Of a stretch of 64,000 bases of DNA, positions 25,802 through 35,300 are shown one piece after another. Positions within the stretch are counted from its first letter, which is position 1; each line of letters begins with the position of its first letter. The position numbers and the translations under genes are program-made. Source of the DNA: Flavobacterium xueshanense (GTDB taxonomy: Bacteria; Bacteroidota; Bacteroidia; Flavobacteriales; Flavobacteriaceae); assembly GCF_900112975.1 (NCBI RefSeq), contig NZ_FONQ01000015.1, positions 1 to 64,000 on the forward strand, written 5' to 3'. The notes below the pieces were generated by a model. It ran no database searches. It saw only the letters and a list, made by a program, of their open reading frames with translations, and was not told the DNA's origin.

Positions 25802-25804
25802 TTG
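25776..25804 (+). promoter_or_regulatory. Promoter for pyrE inside the Nudix gene
   Basis: TTG at 25776-25778, an 18-base spacer and TACATTTG at 25797-25804 match the Bacteroidota -33/-7 consensus. Transcription would begin at or within a few bases of the pyrE ATG at 25809, implying a leaderless or near-leaderless mRNA. The promoter overlaps the first codons of the Nudix gene. Confidence 0.55.
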
Positions 25805-25808
25805 TAGT

Positions 25809-26456
25809 ATGATTTTTAATAAAGATACAGCCGAAAAAACAGCCGAATTTCTTTTGCAAATAAATGCAATTAAATTGAATCCAAGAAATCCTTTTACATG
25901 GGCTTCTGGATGGAAATCACCTATTTATTGTGATAACCGATTAATCCTCTCATTTCCAGCCGTAAGAAATTATGTCCGGGATGAATTTTCCAAGAATATT
26001 GAGAAGCAATTTGGTAAACCAGATGTTATTGCCGGTGTAGCCACTGGTGCAATAGGAATTGGTATGCTGGTTGCGGAAAGTATGGGATTGCCATTTGTTT
26101 ATGTTCGCCCGGAACCAAAGAAACACGGGAGACAAAACCAGGTAGAAGGTTTTTTACAGAAAGGACAAAATGTAGTTGTTGTAGAAGATTTAATCAGCAC
26201 GGGAAACAGCAGTTTGTTAGCTGTGGAAGCGTTACGCGAAGCTGGTGCTAATGTAAAAGGAATGGCCGCTATCTTCACCTACGGCTTTGAAGTTGCTGAA
26301 CAAAACTTTAAAAGTGCAAATCTAGATTTATTTACGTTGAGTAATTACCAAAATTTATTGAATTTGGCTGTTGCCAAAAGATATATCAATGAGGACGAAG
26401 AACAGATTTTAAGAGAATGGAATGTGAGTCCGTCTACTTGGACTATTGAAGTTTAA
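25809..26456 (+). CDS. pyrE: Orotate phosphoribosyltransferase
   Basis: Fifth step of pyrimidine synthesis: orotate plus PRPP gives orotidine monophosphate. The start is taken at ATG 25809 (MIFNKDTAEKTAEFLLQI), as in family members. An upstream in-frame ATG at 25776 would overlap the Nudix gene and the promoter. The 215-aa protein has the PRPP-binding motif VVVVEDLISTGNSS (about 118-131), FTWASGWKSPIYCDNR for orotate and PRPP contacts, and RPEPKKHGRQNQVEG, the flexible catalytic loop. The SRPBCC gene follows after 23 bases in a likely operon. Confidence 0.95.
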   Translation: MIFNKDTAEKTAEFLLQINAIKLNPRNPFTWASGWKSPIYCDNRLILSFPAVRNYVRDEFSKNIEKQFGKPDVIAGVATGAIGIGMLVAESMGLPFVYVRPEPKKHGRQNQVEGFLQKGQNVVVVEDLISTGNSSLLAVEALREAGANVKGMAAIFTYGFEVAEQNFKSANLDLFTLSNYQNLLNLAVAKRYINEDEEQILREWNVSPSTWTIEV

Positions 26457-26479
26457 AAAATAAAACAAAAATAAAAACA

Positions 26480-26872
26480 ATGAACTTAGAAAGCACTAAA
26501 GTTACTGTTCAAAAATCAGCGCAAGAATTATTCAATTTATTGAGTGATGTCAAAAATTTTGAAAAATTAATGCCAGAAAACATTGCTAAATTTGAAGTTA
26601 TTGGCGACGATGCTTTCATTTTTGGACTGAAAGGTATGCCGGAAATAAAGTTAAAAATGAAAGAACAAGTAGCTCCTACCAAAATCGTTTTAGGGGCAGC
26701 GAGCGACAAACTTCCGTTTACTTTAGTAGCGAACATAGATGCTGTTTCTGAGACTTCAAGTGATGTAAAACTGGATTTTGAAGGCGATTTCAATCCTATG
26801 ATGGCCATGATGATTAAAGGTCCAATTGGGAAATTCATAGAAACTTTAGCAGGCAATATGAATAAATTGTAA
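26480..26872 (+). CDS. SRPBCC (START-like) family protein
   Basis: 130-aa cytosolic protein without signal peptide. The pattern MNLESTKVTVQKSAQELFNLLSDVKNFEKLMPENI matches the first strand and helices of the SRPBCC or CoxG-like helix-grip fold, which binds hydrophobic ligands. The C-terminal helix FNPMMAMMIKGPIGKFIETLAGNM is the long helix that closes the cavity. No ligand can be inferred. It lies 23 bases after pyrE, so it is probably co-transcribed, though a role in pyrimidine synthesis is not implied. Confidence 0.75.
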   Translation: MNLESTKVTVQKSAQELFNLLSDVKNFEKLMPENIAKFEVIGDDAFIFGLKGMPEIKLKMKEQVAPTKIVLGAASDKLPFTLVANIDAVSETSSDVKLDFEGDFNPMMAMMIKGPIGKFIETLAGNMNKL

Positions 26873-26888
26873 AAACTATTTAAATTCA

Positions 26889-26944
26889 TTGTTGTCCGAT
26901 AAAAAACAAGCCAAATTAATAGCTTCTTTTTTATCGGACAACAA
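26889..26944. repeat. Perfect 18-bp inverted repeat
   Basis: TTGTTGTCCGATAAAAAA at 26889-26906 and its exact complement at 26927-26944, separated by 20 bases. It can act as a terminator for the pyrE operon (17 bases after the SRPBCC stop). The long perfect arms also resemble abutted IS-type ends. Confidence 0.7.
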
Positions 26945-27281
26945 TTGGTGACAATGTTAGATTTTTATCATTTCGAAAATGACTTTCGATATATTGTTGC
27001 AACAAAATAAAACGAAGAAGCTAGCAACAAACTTGTGGCAGTAGATTTAAATATCTTAATCAAAAAAATACACATTTCACTTAACGCCAAGCCAGAATTT
27101 AAAAAATTAATTGATCTTTTAAAAAAGAATCTAAATTAAAATTTGAAATATTATATTTAAAAGTCAATGATAGTTGGTTACATACAATTCTGCTAACAGT
27201 TGTAGCTTAATTAAGTCCTTAGCCGACCGCACAGATAGACCGCAAACGTCAAGCCTACAAAACCGTCCCAATCTAGAATCC
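26945..27281. other. Intergenic remnant region
   Basis: No intact gene. A short frame at about 27041-27139 encodes the sequence around VDLNILIKKIHISLNAKPEF and ends in a stop; I do not recognise it, and the stop just before it suggests decay. Around 27229-27276 a degraded relative of direct repeat X (GACCGCACAGATAG...) appears. Nothing else is identifiable. Confidence 0.35.
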
Positions 27282-27668
27282 TCATTCGTAATGCACTGCT
27301 TTAGTAGACTTACCAACTGTCAAATAAATATGCGTGTTGGGATACATAAATTCAATTTTAGTGTGCTGTTTGTTTATCCGCATTGTTACTTGACCTTTCT
27401 CATTTTCTAAAATATAAAACGTGTAATTCCTATCGGGAGCAAAAACACCAGATTCTACAATTTTATATTTCATCTTTGTCGCCGTGAGAAAGAAAACCAC
27501 AGTATGCTTTTGAGTATCAAGAAACACAAAAGAGTATTCATTTCCTGCTACATTGCATTCACCTTGTCTAAAAGGTTGCTCATCTATGCAATATCGTTGC
27601 ACGTTAAACACTTGTTCTTGAGCATACAAGCTAACCGATAACAACAAAAACAGAATTATTTTTTTCAT
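27282..27668 (-). CDS. Small secreted protein of unknown function
   Basis: 128 aa with a clear signal peptide (MKKIILFLLLSVSLYAQ). The mature part has two cysteines (QRYCIDEQPFRQGECN), which may pair in the periplasm, and a predicted beta-rich remainder ending IEFMYPNTHIYLTVGKSTKA. I cannot name the family. A 3' fragment of a paralogue survives at 15697-15826 next to a dead transposase, so at least two copies have existed on this chromosome. No operon partner is seen; the downstream neighbour is convergent. Confidence 0.65.
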   Translation of the reverse strand: MKKIILFLLLSVSLYAQEQVFNVQRYCIDEQPFRQGECNVAGNEYSFVFLDTQKHTVVFFLTATKMKYKIVESGVFAPDRNYTFYILENEKGQVTMRINKQHTKIEFMYPNTHIYLTVGKSTKAVHYE

Positions 27669-27852
27669 GTCTTTTAGCTATTTTTTAATATCCGAAATTG
27701 AATATTTCTTTTTTCCCATACAAAATACAAGCCACATTCTTTTTTTGAAGAAAAAGAAACCACAAAATCCCCAATTACATTTGGTAACTTATCCTAAAAA
27801 ATGGATTAAAAGGTTTGTGGGTTCTGTTTCTTTCCACATATTATTCGTAGTT

Positions 27853-27880
27853 TTGACCGTAAAAATGCGTCTTAATTTTG
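27853..27880 (+). promoter_or_regulatory. Promoter for the thioesterase gene
   Basis: TTG at 27853-27855 (within TTTTG), a 17-base spacer and TAATTTTG at 27873-27880 match the -33/-7 pattern. Predicted start near 27887, leader about 45 bases. The preceding stretch 27669-27850 shows no gene I can support. Confidence 0.5.
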
Positions 27881-27931
27881 CTTTAGAGCAATCCAAAAGA
27901 ACAGCGCAAAAAACTTTAAAAAACAATTACA

Positions 27932-28369
27932 ATGACTTCATTTATTAAAGAATTATCCTTTCGTTGGTCTGATCTTGACCCTAATTTTCATGTTCGACAC
28001 AGTGCTTATTATGACTTTGGCGCACAACATCGTATCGAAATTCTGGAAAGTCTTGGTTTAACCATGAAAGTGATGCAAGCGCAAGGCTTTGGTCCTATTC
28101 TTTTTAGGGAAGAATGTGTATTTAGAAAAGAAATAAAACTTTCGGATAAAATTTTTATGAATACCAAAACCTCAAAAGTAAATGCGGATGCTTCCCGCTG
28201 GTCCATTGTACATGAATTCATAAATGAAGACAATAAACTATGCGCAACCATAACTGTTGATGGTGCTTGGATGGACCTTAAACTTCGAAAACTAGCATCG
28301 CCAACGCCCGCAATTGCACTGGAAGCCTTAAGTATTTTTCCTAAAAGCGAGAGCTTTGTGAATCTTTAA
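27932..28369 (+). CDS. Acyl-CoA thioesterase (4HBT hotdog family)
   Basis: 145-aa hotdog-fold protein. The N-terminus has the signature FRWSDLDPNFHVRHSAYYDF (residues 10-29), equivalent to the D-x-x-x-H-x-x-x-Y active-site helix of 4-hydroxybenzoyl-CoA thioesterase-like enzymes. The Asp at about 16 is the likely catalytic residue. These enzymes hydrolyse acyl-CoA esters as cytosolic dimers or tetramers; the chain length preference is unknown. A well-formed promoter lies upstream. The next gene, a cytochrome b, begins 84 bases later and may be transcribed from it. Confidence 0.85.
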   Translation: MTSFIKELSFRWSDLDPNFHVRHSAYYDFGAQHRIEILESLGLTMKVMQAQGFGPILFREECVFRKEIKLSDKIFMNTKTSKVNADASRWSIVHEFINEDNKLCATITVDGAWMDLKLRKLASPTPAIALEALSIFPKSESFVNL

Positions 28370-28453
28370 AAAAAAACCTTGAAAAACGAGATTTCCTTTC
28401 GAATTTCTAAAAAAGTTGAATCAAAAGCATAACTACATAACAGCGTTACAATC

Positions 28454-29038
28454 ATGAAAAACAGAGAATACTCCGCCATTTACAGAATAATGCATTGGTC
28501 AATCGCCATTTGTATGACTTTATTGCTTGTAACAATTTTCCTGAGACTTACTTGGATGAATAAAAATAATGTGGCGTTAATCATTCAAGACTATTTAGCG
28601 ACTACAGACCAAAAGTTGACGCAAGACCAACTCATTACGCTTGCTAAAAAAATAAGAAAACCCATGTGGGACTGGCATATTTATATTGGTTATGCTTTGG
28701 TAGGTTTGTACAGTATTCGTATCGCACTTCCATTTTTTGGACAAATGAAGTTCTCTAATCCGTTCAACAAAGATTTAGTCATTAAAGAAAAATTCCAGTA
28801 CTGGACTTATTTAATTTTTTATGTTTGTGTTGTTATTTCCCTGATTACCGGTTTAATTATCGTGTTAGGTCCAAAAAATTTAAAGGAACCGATGGAGGAA
28901 ATACACGTACTTTCTATTTATTATCTTCTGGCGTTTATCGTAATTCACTTATCGGGCGTTTTCTTCTCTGAATCAACAACCCAACAAGGATTAATTTCCC
29001 GAATCGTAAGCGGACCAACAAAGACTAACGAAAATTAG
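28454..29038 (+). CDS. Cytochrome b561-type membrane protein
   Basis: 194-aa integral membrane protein with four predicted helices. Conserved histidines occur where the di-haem cytochrome b561/hydrogenase-type family has its haem ligands: IMHWSIAI (helix 1, near residue 14), WDWHIYIGYALVG (helix 2, near 74), and EEIHVLSIYYLLAFIVIHLSG (helix 4, near 150 and 164). It probably passes electrons between the quinone pool and a partner. No partner dehydrogenase or c-type cytochrome is adjacent, so the partner is unknown. Confidence 0.85.
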   Translation: MKNREYSAIYRIMHWSIAICMTLLLVTIFLRLTWMNKNNVALIIQDYLATTDQKLTQDQLITLAKKIRKPMWDWHIYIGYALVGLYSIRIALPFFGQMKFSNPFNKDLVIKEKFQYWTYLIFYVCVVISLITGLIIVLGPKNLKEPMEEIHVLSIYYLLAFIVIHLSGVFFSESTTQQGLISRIVSGPTKTNEN

Positions 29039-29120
29039 AAACAAAAAACACTCTTTTTTGATCAGCAATTATGAGGCTCGTATTTAAAAAAAAACAATTT
29101 CAGATAAACGATTGAATCCA

Positions 29121-29454
29121 AAAATAATTAGTGTAAAATTGGTCTGTGACAATAAATGTCAAAAACATGGCCTGTGAAAGTTGTAAAATATTTGTAAAAG
29201 AGGCTTTAGAAGAATTCGACATCGCTGCAATAAAAATAGCTTGGTAAAATAGAAGTCAAAGAAGAACTCACTTGCACTGAAAAAAAGAAATTAAACAGTA
29301 AAATTAAAAAAGCAGGATTAGAATTATTAGAAAAAAATAAGACATTCTGATTGAGAAAATCAGAAGTGTATTAATTTTTGGATTCAAAAAAACAAATAGC
29401 GTATTTATCGTTTTGGTCAGCTCTGTTTTGGGATATGTATTGAATCTTCTTTAA
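29121..29454 (+). pseudogene. Decayed N-terminal domain of an AraC-type regulator (probable)
   Basis: Several short frames line up only when shifted. VSVKLVCD-like sequence comes first (about 29128-29150), then MACESCKIFVKEALEEFDIA with a CxxC pair (from 29168), IEVKEELTCTEKKKLNSKIK and KAGLELLEKN (29246-29340), then ILIEKIRSVLIFGFKK and a tail ending VLGYVLNLL before TAA 29452. The order resembles the cysteine-containing N-terminal domain found before the AraC helix-turn-helix in many flavobacterial regulators, from memory. At least three frame disruptions, and no DNA-binding domain follows. It occupies most of a 519-base gap. Confidence 0.45.
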
Positions 29455-29557
29455 AATAAAAAAAGTTATCCGCTCCTTTTGTAATTGTACCCTAAAAAGT
29501 TACAATTTTATTAATACTTTTATAGAATTACTAACTTCTAAATTCCAACCTGAAAAA

Positions 29558-30367
29558 ATGAAATTTACAAAACAATTTTTCGCACTGCTAATCGTTTTTT
29601 CTATTACCAGTTTTAAAACAATACAAAATGATATTCTCGAAGTAAAAACTGTAGCACCATCAAGAGAATTCTACCAAATTAAAACTTATATTTTCAAAAC
29701 GGAACAGCAAGTACAAACCACTGAAAAATATTTGAAAGAGGCTTTGCTTCCGGGTTTAAAAAAACTTGGGATTAAAAATATTGGTGTATTCAAACTAAAA
29801 CCGAATGCTACGGACACCCTAAAAAAAGTTATCGTAGTAATTCCGTTTTCATCCATCAATCAATTTCTGAGATTAGAAGATAAACTGGCCAATGACAAAA
29901 TCTATTTAACTGCCGCAGCCGATTATTTGAATGCTTCTTATAAACAAGCGCCTTATTTGCGTATCGAATCTATTTTGTTAAAGGCTTTTTCAGATCATCC
30001 TATTTTGTCAAGTCCCGCTTTGAATAGTCCAAGAGCAAATAGAGTGTATGAATTAAGAAGTTATGAATCAGCAACTGAAGCGATATACAAAAACAAAGTC
30101 GATATGTTCAATGCCGGCGGAGAAATAAAACTCTTTGACCGCCTTACCTTTAATGCTGTTTTTTATGGCGAAGTTATTTCGGGAGCCAAAATGCCGAACT
30201 TAATGTACATGACTACTTTTGCAGATCAGCAAAGCAGAGATGCGCATTGGAAAGCCTTTGTAGATTCACCAGAATGGAAAGGATTAATAGCTATGGAAAA
30301 ATACAAAAACAATATTTCCCATATAGATATTACTTTTTTGTACCCAACTGATTATTCTGATTATTAG
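29558..30367 (+). CDS. NIPSNAP family protein, exported
   Basis: 269 aa with a signal peptide (FFALLIVFSITSFKT). The mature protein has two alpha-beta NIPSNAP-like halves. The first begins FYQIKTYIFKTEQQVQTTEKYL. The second, beginning RVYELRSYES (about residue 165), ends ADQQSRDAHWKAFVDSPEWK, the W-x-x-F-x-x-x-x-x-W block characteristic of NIPSNAP domains (dimeric alpha-beta barrel fold). The biochemical role of NIPSNAP proteins in bacteria is unknown. A terminator follows and no operon is evident. Confidence 0.85.
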   Translation: MKFTKQFFALLIVFSITSFKTIQNDILEVKTVAPSREFYQIKTYIFKTEQQVQTTEKYLKEALLPGLKKLGIKNIGVFKLKPNATDTLKKVIVVIPFSSINQFLRLEDKLANDKIYLTAAADYLNASYKQAPYLRIESILLKAFSDHPILSSPALNSPRANRVYELRSYESATEAIYKNKVDMFNAGGEIKLFDRLTFNAVFYGEVISGAKMPNLMYMTTFADQQSRDAHWKAFVDSPEWKGLIAMEKYKNNISHIDITFLYPTDYSDY

Positions 30368-30400
30368 TTTTCAAACACATAATTATAAACGTAAGCTGTT

Positions 30401-30430
30401 AAAACTGCAACCCTAAAAGTTGTAGTTTTT
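30401..30430 (+). terminator. Terminator after the NIPSNAP gene
   Basis: AAAACTGCAAC / GTTGTAGTTTT around a CCTAAAA loop with one mismatch, followed by T residues; 34 bases after the stop codon. Confidence 0.75.
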
Positions 30431-30533
30431 TGTTTAAAATAATGACCTCTATAATAATTTTCAAAGAATAGAAGTTGACACATTACCAAAATTTTACTAG
30501 TAAATTTAAGTATCTTTAATACCAATTTAAGCT

Positions 30534-32216
30534 ATGGAAACCCTCAATACAATACTAAAACTTGCTGCAGGCGTTGGTTTATTCCTTTTCGCCATGTACT
30601 TAGTTGAGGAATCCCTAAAAAATCTCTCCGGAAGAAGTTTCAAACTATTCCTGCAACGGATTACAAAAAACAATATTGGTGCAGTAATAGGTGGAACAAT
30701 AGTTACTGGCGTACTTCAAAGCAGTTCTATGGTTTCGTTGATGGTTTTAGCGTTTGTGGGTGCAGGTGTTTTTACAATGAAGAATGCTATGGCTATTATT
30801 CTGGGGGCAAATCTCGGTACAACACTTGCCAGTTGGTTAGTCGCGACACTTGGTTTTAAAACTAATATTGAAGTGATTGCTTATCCGGCAGTTTGTTTGG
30901 GTGGTTTTCTTCTTATTTTACTTGGAACGCGCAAGAACATCAAGTACATTTCTTATTTTCTTTTGGGATTTGGTTTAATGTTCATCGGACTTTCCTTTAT
31001 GAAAACCGCTATGGAAGCGCAGGTTCAATACTTCGATTTCTCGCAATATGCTTCGATGCCGCTAATCGTTTTTCTCCTTATTGGTTTTCTTATTACACTA
31101 ATTGTTCAATCGAGTTCTGTAACCATGGCATTAACGTTAAGCGCATTAAATGCCGGAGCAATTGGATTTCCAATGGCGGCAGCGATCGTGTTAGGTGGTG
31201 AAACCGGAACTATTATTAAAATTCTTTTGAGTGCGATTGGAGGAAACGCTTCCAAAAAACGGGTTGCTTTAGGCAATTTATTATTCAACATTTTCATTAC
31301 TGCCATTGCTTTTGCACTGCTAAAACCCATTTTGTTGCTGATTACTGATGTCATAAAAATAAAAGATCCACTCATTGGTTTGGTTACATTTTCAAGTCTT
31401 ATTAATTTATTGGCAATTGTATTGTTCCTTCCGGTTCTCGATTTATTTACTCAATTTTTGGAACGTTTTTTCAAAAATACGGATGGCAATAGTGCCGCTT
31501 TTATAAGTCACGCCTCTATTACGGAACCCGAAACGGCTCTTGATTTATTCCGAAGAGAAACCAGCTATTTCATTTATAACTCGATGCTTTTCAATTTGGA
31601 ATTATTCAAGATCGACACCCTCGCTTTGAAAAAACAAAGTGATTACATTGAAATCAATGAGAAAAAAAGCTTTGCATCTAAAACCAGTGAGGAGAAGTAT
31701 GAATTCCTAAAACAATTACAAGGCGAAATGCAGGCTTTCTATTTGAAACTAAGAACAAAATTGAACAGCGAACAAAATTCAGAGCTTAGCCAATTGATTT
31801 CTGCTGCGCGAAGCTCCATGCATGCCGTAAAAAGTGTAAAAGATATTGATAGCAATATAATGGACTTAAGTCACTCTTCAAAAGACATAAAATATCAGTT
31901 TTTTATGCATCACAAAAAAGAAACGGAAAACCTATATTTAAAATTAAGTGCTTTTCTGAGCATGGAAGAACCTGTAAACTTTGAAGAATTGGAAGCAATA
32001 TTTAATACCATTCAAAACAACTACACGACAGCACTTAATACCTTTTACACCGAAGTACAACTTACAATCGTTGAAAACATTGATATCACAACAGTCATAA
32101 ATTTCAACAGAGAATTATTTATGTCAAATAAAGCCATGCTAATGGCATTGAAAGATTTAATTTTGGACGAAAAAAATGCTCAAAATTTTAATGAAATCTC
32201 TATTTACAAAACTTAA
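30534..32216 (+). CDS. Na/Pi cotransporter family protein with PhoU-like C-terminal domain
   Basis: 560 aa. The membrane part (residues 1-315) holds two inverted repeats of the Na/Pi cotransporter fold, each with the QSSS motif (VLQSSSMVSLMVL near 62 and IVQSSSVTMALTL near 187) that binds sodium and phosphate. ILGANLGTTLASW and VLGGETGTIIK are the paired conserved loops. The C-terminal 230 residues are a charged helical region like PhoU, common in bacterial NptA/YjbB-type proteins. Expected at the inner membrane; direction (uptake or export of phosphate) is not settled for bacterial members. Transcribed alone. Confidence 0.9.
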   Translation: METLNTILKLAAGVGLFLFAMYLVEESLKNLSGRSFKLFLQRITKNNIGAVIGGTIVTGVLQSSSMVSLMVLAFVGAGVFTMKNAMAIILGANLGTTLASWLVATLGFKTNIEVIAYPAVCLGGFLLILLGTRKNIKYISYFLLGFGLMFIGLSFMKTAMEAQVQYFDFSQYASMPLIVFLLIGFLITLIVQSSSVTMALTLSALNAGAIGFPMAAAIVLGGETGTIIKILLSAIGGNASKKRVALGNLLFNIFITAIAFALLKPILLLITDVIKIKDPLIGLVTFSSLINLLAIVLFLPVLDLFTQFLERFFKNTDGNSAAFISHASITEPETALDLFRRETSYFIYNSMLFNLELFKIDTLALKKQSDYIEINEKKSFASKTSEEKYEFLKQLQGEMQAFYLKLRTKLNSEQNSELSQLISAARSSMHAVKSVKDIDSNIMDLSHSSKDIKYQFFMHHKKETENLYLKLSAFLSMEEPVNFEELEAIFNTIQNNYTTALNTFYTEVQLTIVENIDITTVINFNRELFMSNKAMLMALKDLILDEKNAQNFNEISIYKT

Positions 32217-32263
32217 AAAATTAGTAATTCATTCAGATTTTATTCCAAAAAATTTTACAACTT

Positions 32264-32271
32264 TATTTTTG
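32264..32271 (+). promoter_or_regulatory. Candidate -7 element for the tamB-tamL operon
   Basis: TATTTTTG matches TAnnTTTG, 113 bases before the TTG start of tamB. No clear -33 element, and the long leader makes this tentative. Confidence 0.3.
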
Positions 32272-32384
32272 AATTTCATAACATATTTCACATTCAATTT
32301 TCGATCTTAACAGCCAATTTCGTTTGACAGTGAAATTGCGATTCTGATTTAAATTGGTTATTTTTATCCAAAAAAACACATCAT

Positions 32385-35300
32385 TTGAAAACATACTTAA
32401 AGAAAATTTCGAAAGTTTTCCTTTGGATAATAGGATCCGTAATTCTGTTGCTCTTAATATTAGTAGTTGCTATTCAGATTCCCTCCGTTCAAAATTATGC
32501 GAGAGAAAAAGCGGTAACGTACTTGGAAGGAAAAATCAAAACCAAAGTCACTATTAAGAGAATAGAAATCGGGCTACCCAAAAAAGTGATTCTTGAAGGT
32601 GTTTATTTCGAAGACCAGAAAAAAGATACCCTTTTTGCCGGAGAAAAACTAGCCGTAGATATCAGCTTATTTCAATTGTTGAGCAATAAAGTCGAAATTA
32701 ACTCCGTACATTTAGAAGGTATTACGGCACATTTAAATAGAGATTCAAAAGCCGTTTTTAATTTTAATTACATTATAAAAGCCTTTGAGTCACCAGAGAA
32801 ACAGAAAACGGATTCGCCACCAATGCAGTTTTCCGTAGAACAAATAAAACTGGACCGAATCCAATTTAAATACAATGACTTTGTCACCAAAAATAATATC
32901 TATGCCAATCTAAATCATTTTGAAACAAACATCAAAACCTTCGATTTAGATCAAATGAACTTTGAAATTCCAAAAGCGAAAATCAATGGATTAAAGTTAA
33001 AATTAAGGCAAGGTATTGTTGAAATATCCAATGCGACTAAAGCAGCAGCAATCAAAAACGAACCGGAATCTATCTTAAAATTAAAATTAGGAGAAATTGA
33101 TTTGGCAAAAATTGATTTTGATTATGAAAGTGAAGAAACAAAATTAGAGACCACTTTCTACTTGAAAAAATTACTCGCTAAAATTGACAAAATTGACCTT
33201 GATAATCAATTTGCCATCGTAGAAAGTGTTGATTTAACCGGTGTGGAGGGCGCTTTGACTTTTGGAAAATTAGATGAAATAATATCAAAAAAAGCACCCG
33301 TTAAAGGGAATTCGAACAATTGGGAAATCAAAATAAAGACGACCGAATTCAAACGAGTTAATTTCCGTTACGACAATTATAATGTTGCAGCGGTACAAAA
33401 AGGGATCGATTACAACCATTTAAATCTTACCAATTTAAACCTGCAAGTCGATTTTCTGAACTATAATGCTGAAAATATATCTGGAGATGCCAATTCCTTG
33501 ACAGTTAAAGACAAAAGTGGTTTAAACATTCAGTCCTTTAATGCTGAATTTTTCTATGGAAAAAAGAATGCATTTCTTAAAAAACTATATCTCAAAACAC
33601 CTCAAACGGAATTGCGAGACGAAATCCGAATTGGATATCCATCTATTGAATCTTTGGCTGGAAACCCGGGTGAACTAGGCCTTATCGCTTATTTAAAGAA
33701 AAGTAAATTGGGAATCAAAGACATTTTGCTTTTTGCCCCTACTCTGAATAAGACGAACCCTTTCATGAGTAATCCCAATGCCATACTGTTGATTAACGGC
33801 ACCATAACAGGAAAATTGAATAATATTGTATTCCCATCTATTGAGATTAGCGGCATTGGAGCAACAAAATTAGCAGCAAGCGGTAGCATTGTGGGCTTAC
33901 CGGACGTGAATAAAGCCTATTTTGATTTAAACATAAAAGACTTGCAAACCGGTGCAAAAGATTTTGTTGGCTTTTTGCCAAAAGGTACGATTCCAAATTC
34001 AATTCAGTTACCGTCAAAATTCAGCGCCAAAGGAACTTTTAAAGGAACAATTGCCAGTTTCAAGACTAATATGAACTTGGTAAGCAGTTTTGGAAATGCA
34101 AAAATCAAAGCAACTTTCGACCAACGCAGAAAAAATTACGAGAAATACGATGCCCAAACGGAACTTAATAATTTTGATTTAGGGAAATTTATCAAAAACG
34201 ATTCCATTGGAAAAGTAACATTAAAAGCCAACATTAAAGGAACTGGTTTTGATCCGAAAACTGCAACAGCTTCATTGAACGGAAGTATCCTGAAGGCCTA
34301 TTACAATAAATACACGTACAGAAATTTGAATGTAAAAGGTGCTATTCGCAATGGAAATTTCAATGTTAACGCTACTGCTAAAGATCCTAATCTAACTTTT
34401 GATTTAGTCAGCATCGGAAGTTTTAAAGACAAATATCCTTCCGGTAAATTAAAATTAAATGTAGATATCGCCGATTTGGAAAAACTAAATCTGCATGCAG
34501 GTCCCTTAAAAATAAGAGGCGTTGTTGATGCTGATATTCAATCGGCTAATTTAGATTATCTCAACGGAACCGTAAATGCGCATAGCATAAATGTGACCAA
34601 TGCCAAAGAACAGTTTGTAATTGACTCGATAAATGTTGTAGCTATATCGACTGCTGAAAAAAACACGTTGTTCATAAATTCCTCATTTTTAGACGCAGAA
34701 GTTAATGGAAAATATAAGTTATCAAAAATTGCAAAAGCAGTATCCAATTCGGTTGCTAAATATTATGACAGCTACCCAAATTCAAGAAAAATAGCAGTTG
34801 AAAACCAATATTTCGTTTTTAAAATTGGTGTAAAAGACAATCCAATTATATTAAAACTTATTCCTGAATTGAAAAGTCTCGAACCTATAAATGTTACAGG
34901 ACGATACAATTCAATCAATGATTTGATTGTAATCAATGGGGCTATTCCAAAATTAATTTATGGAGCAAATACGATTACAAATGCGACTTTAAAAATAGAC
35001 ACTCAAGACAAAGCGCTGCTTTACAGCTTTGTTGTAGACGATATTCAAAACAAACAAATTCAGTTACCACACACGAGCATTACCGGAAAAGTGGAGAATA
35101 ATCTTGTGGATTACACGGTACAACTGAAAGATGCAAAAGATGTAGAACGGTATTTAATAACCGGAACATTAAAGGCAACTAATGGGAATAATGAAGTGAG
35201 CCTTGGTCCGGATAATTTGTTGCTGAACTATGAATCTTGGAAAATAGCTCAAAACAATCTCATTCGTTTTGGCAAAAAAGGAATTTACGCTGATAATTTC

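Noticed and set aside
27667..27948. 93-codon open frame on the plus strand opposite the secreted-protein gene promoter
   Set aside because: It has no recognisable domain and overlaps the better supported thioesterase promoter and start. Composition is low-complexity, so it is treated as chance.
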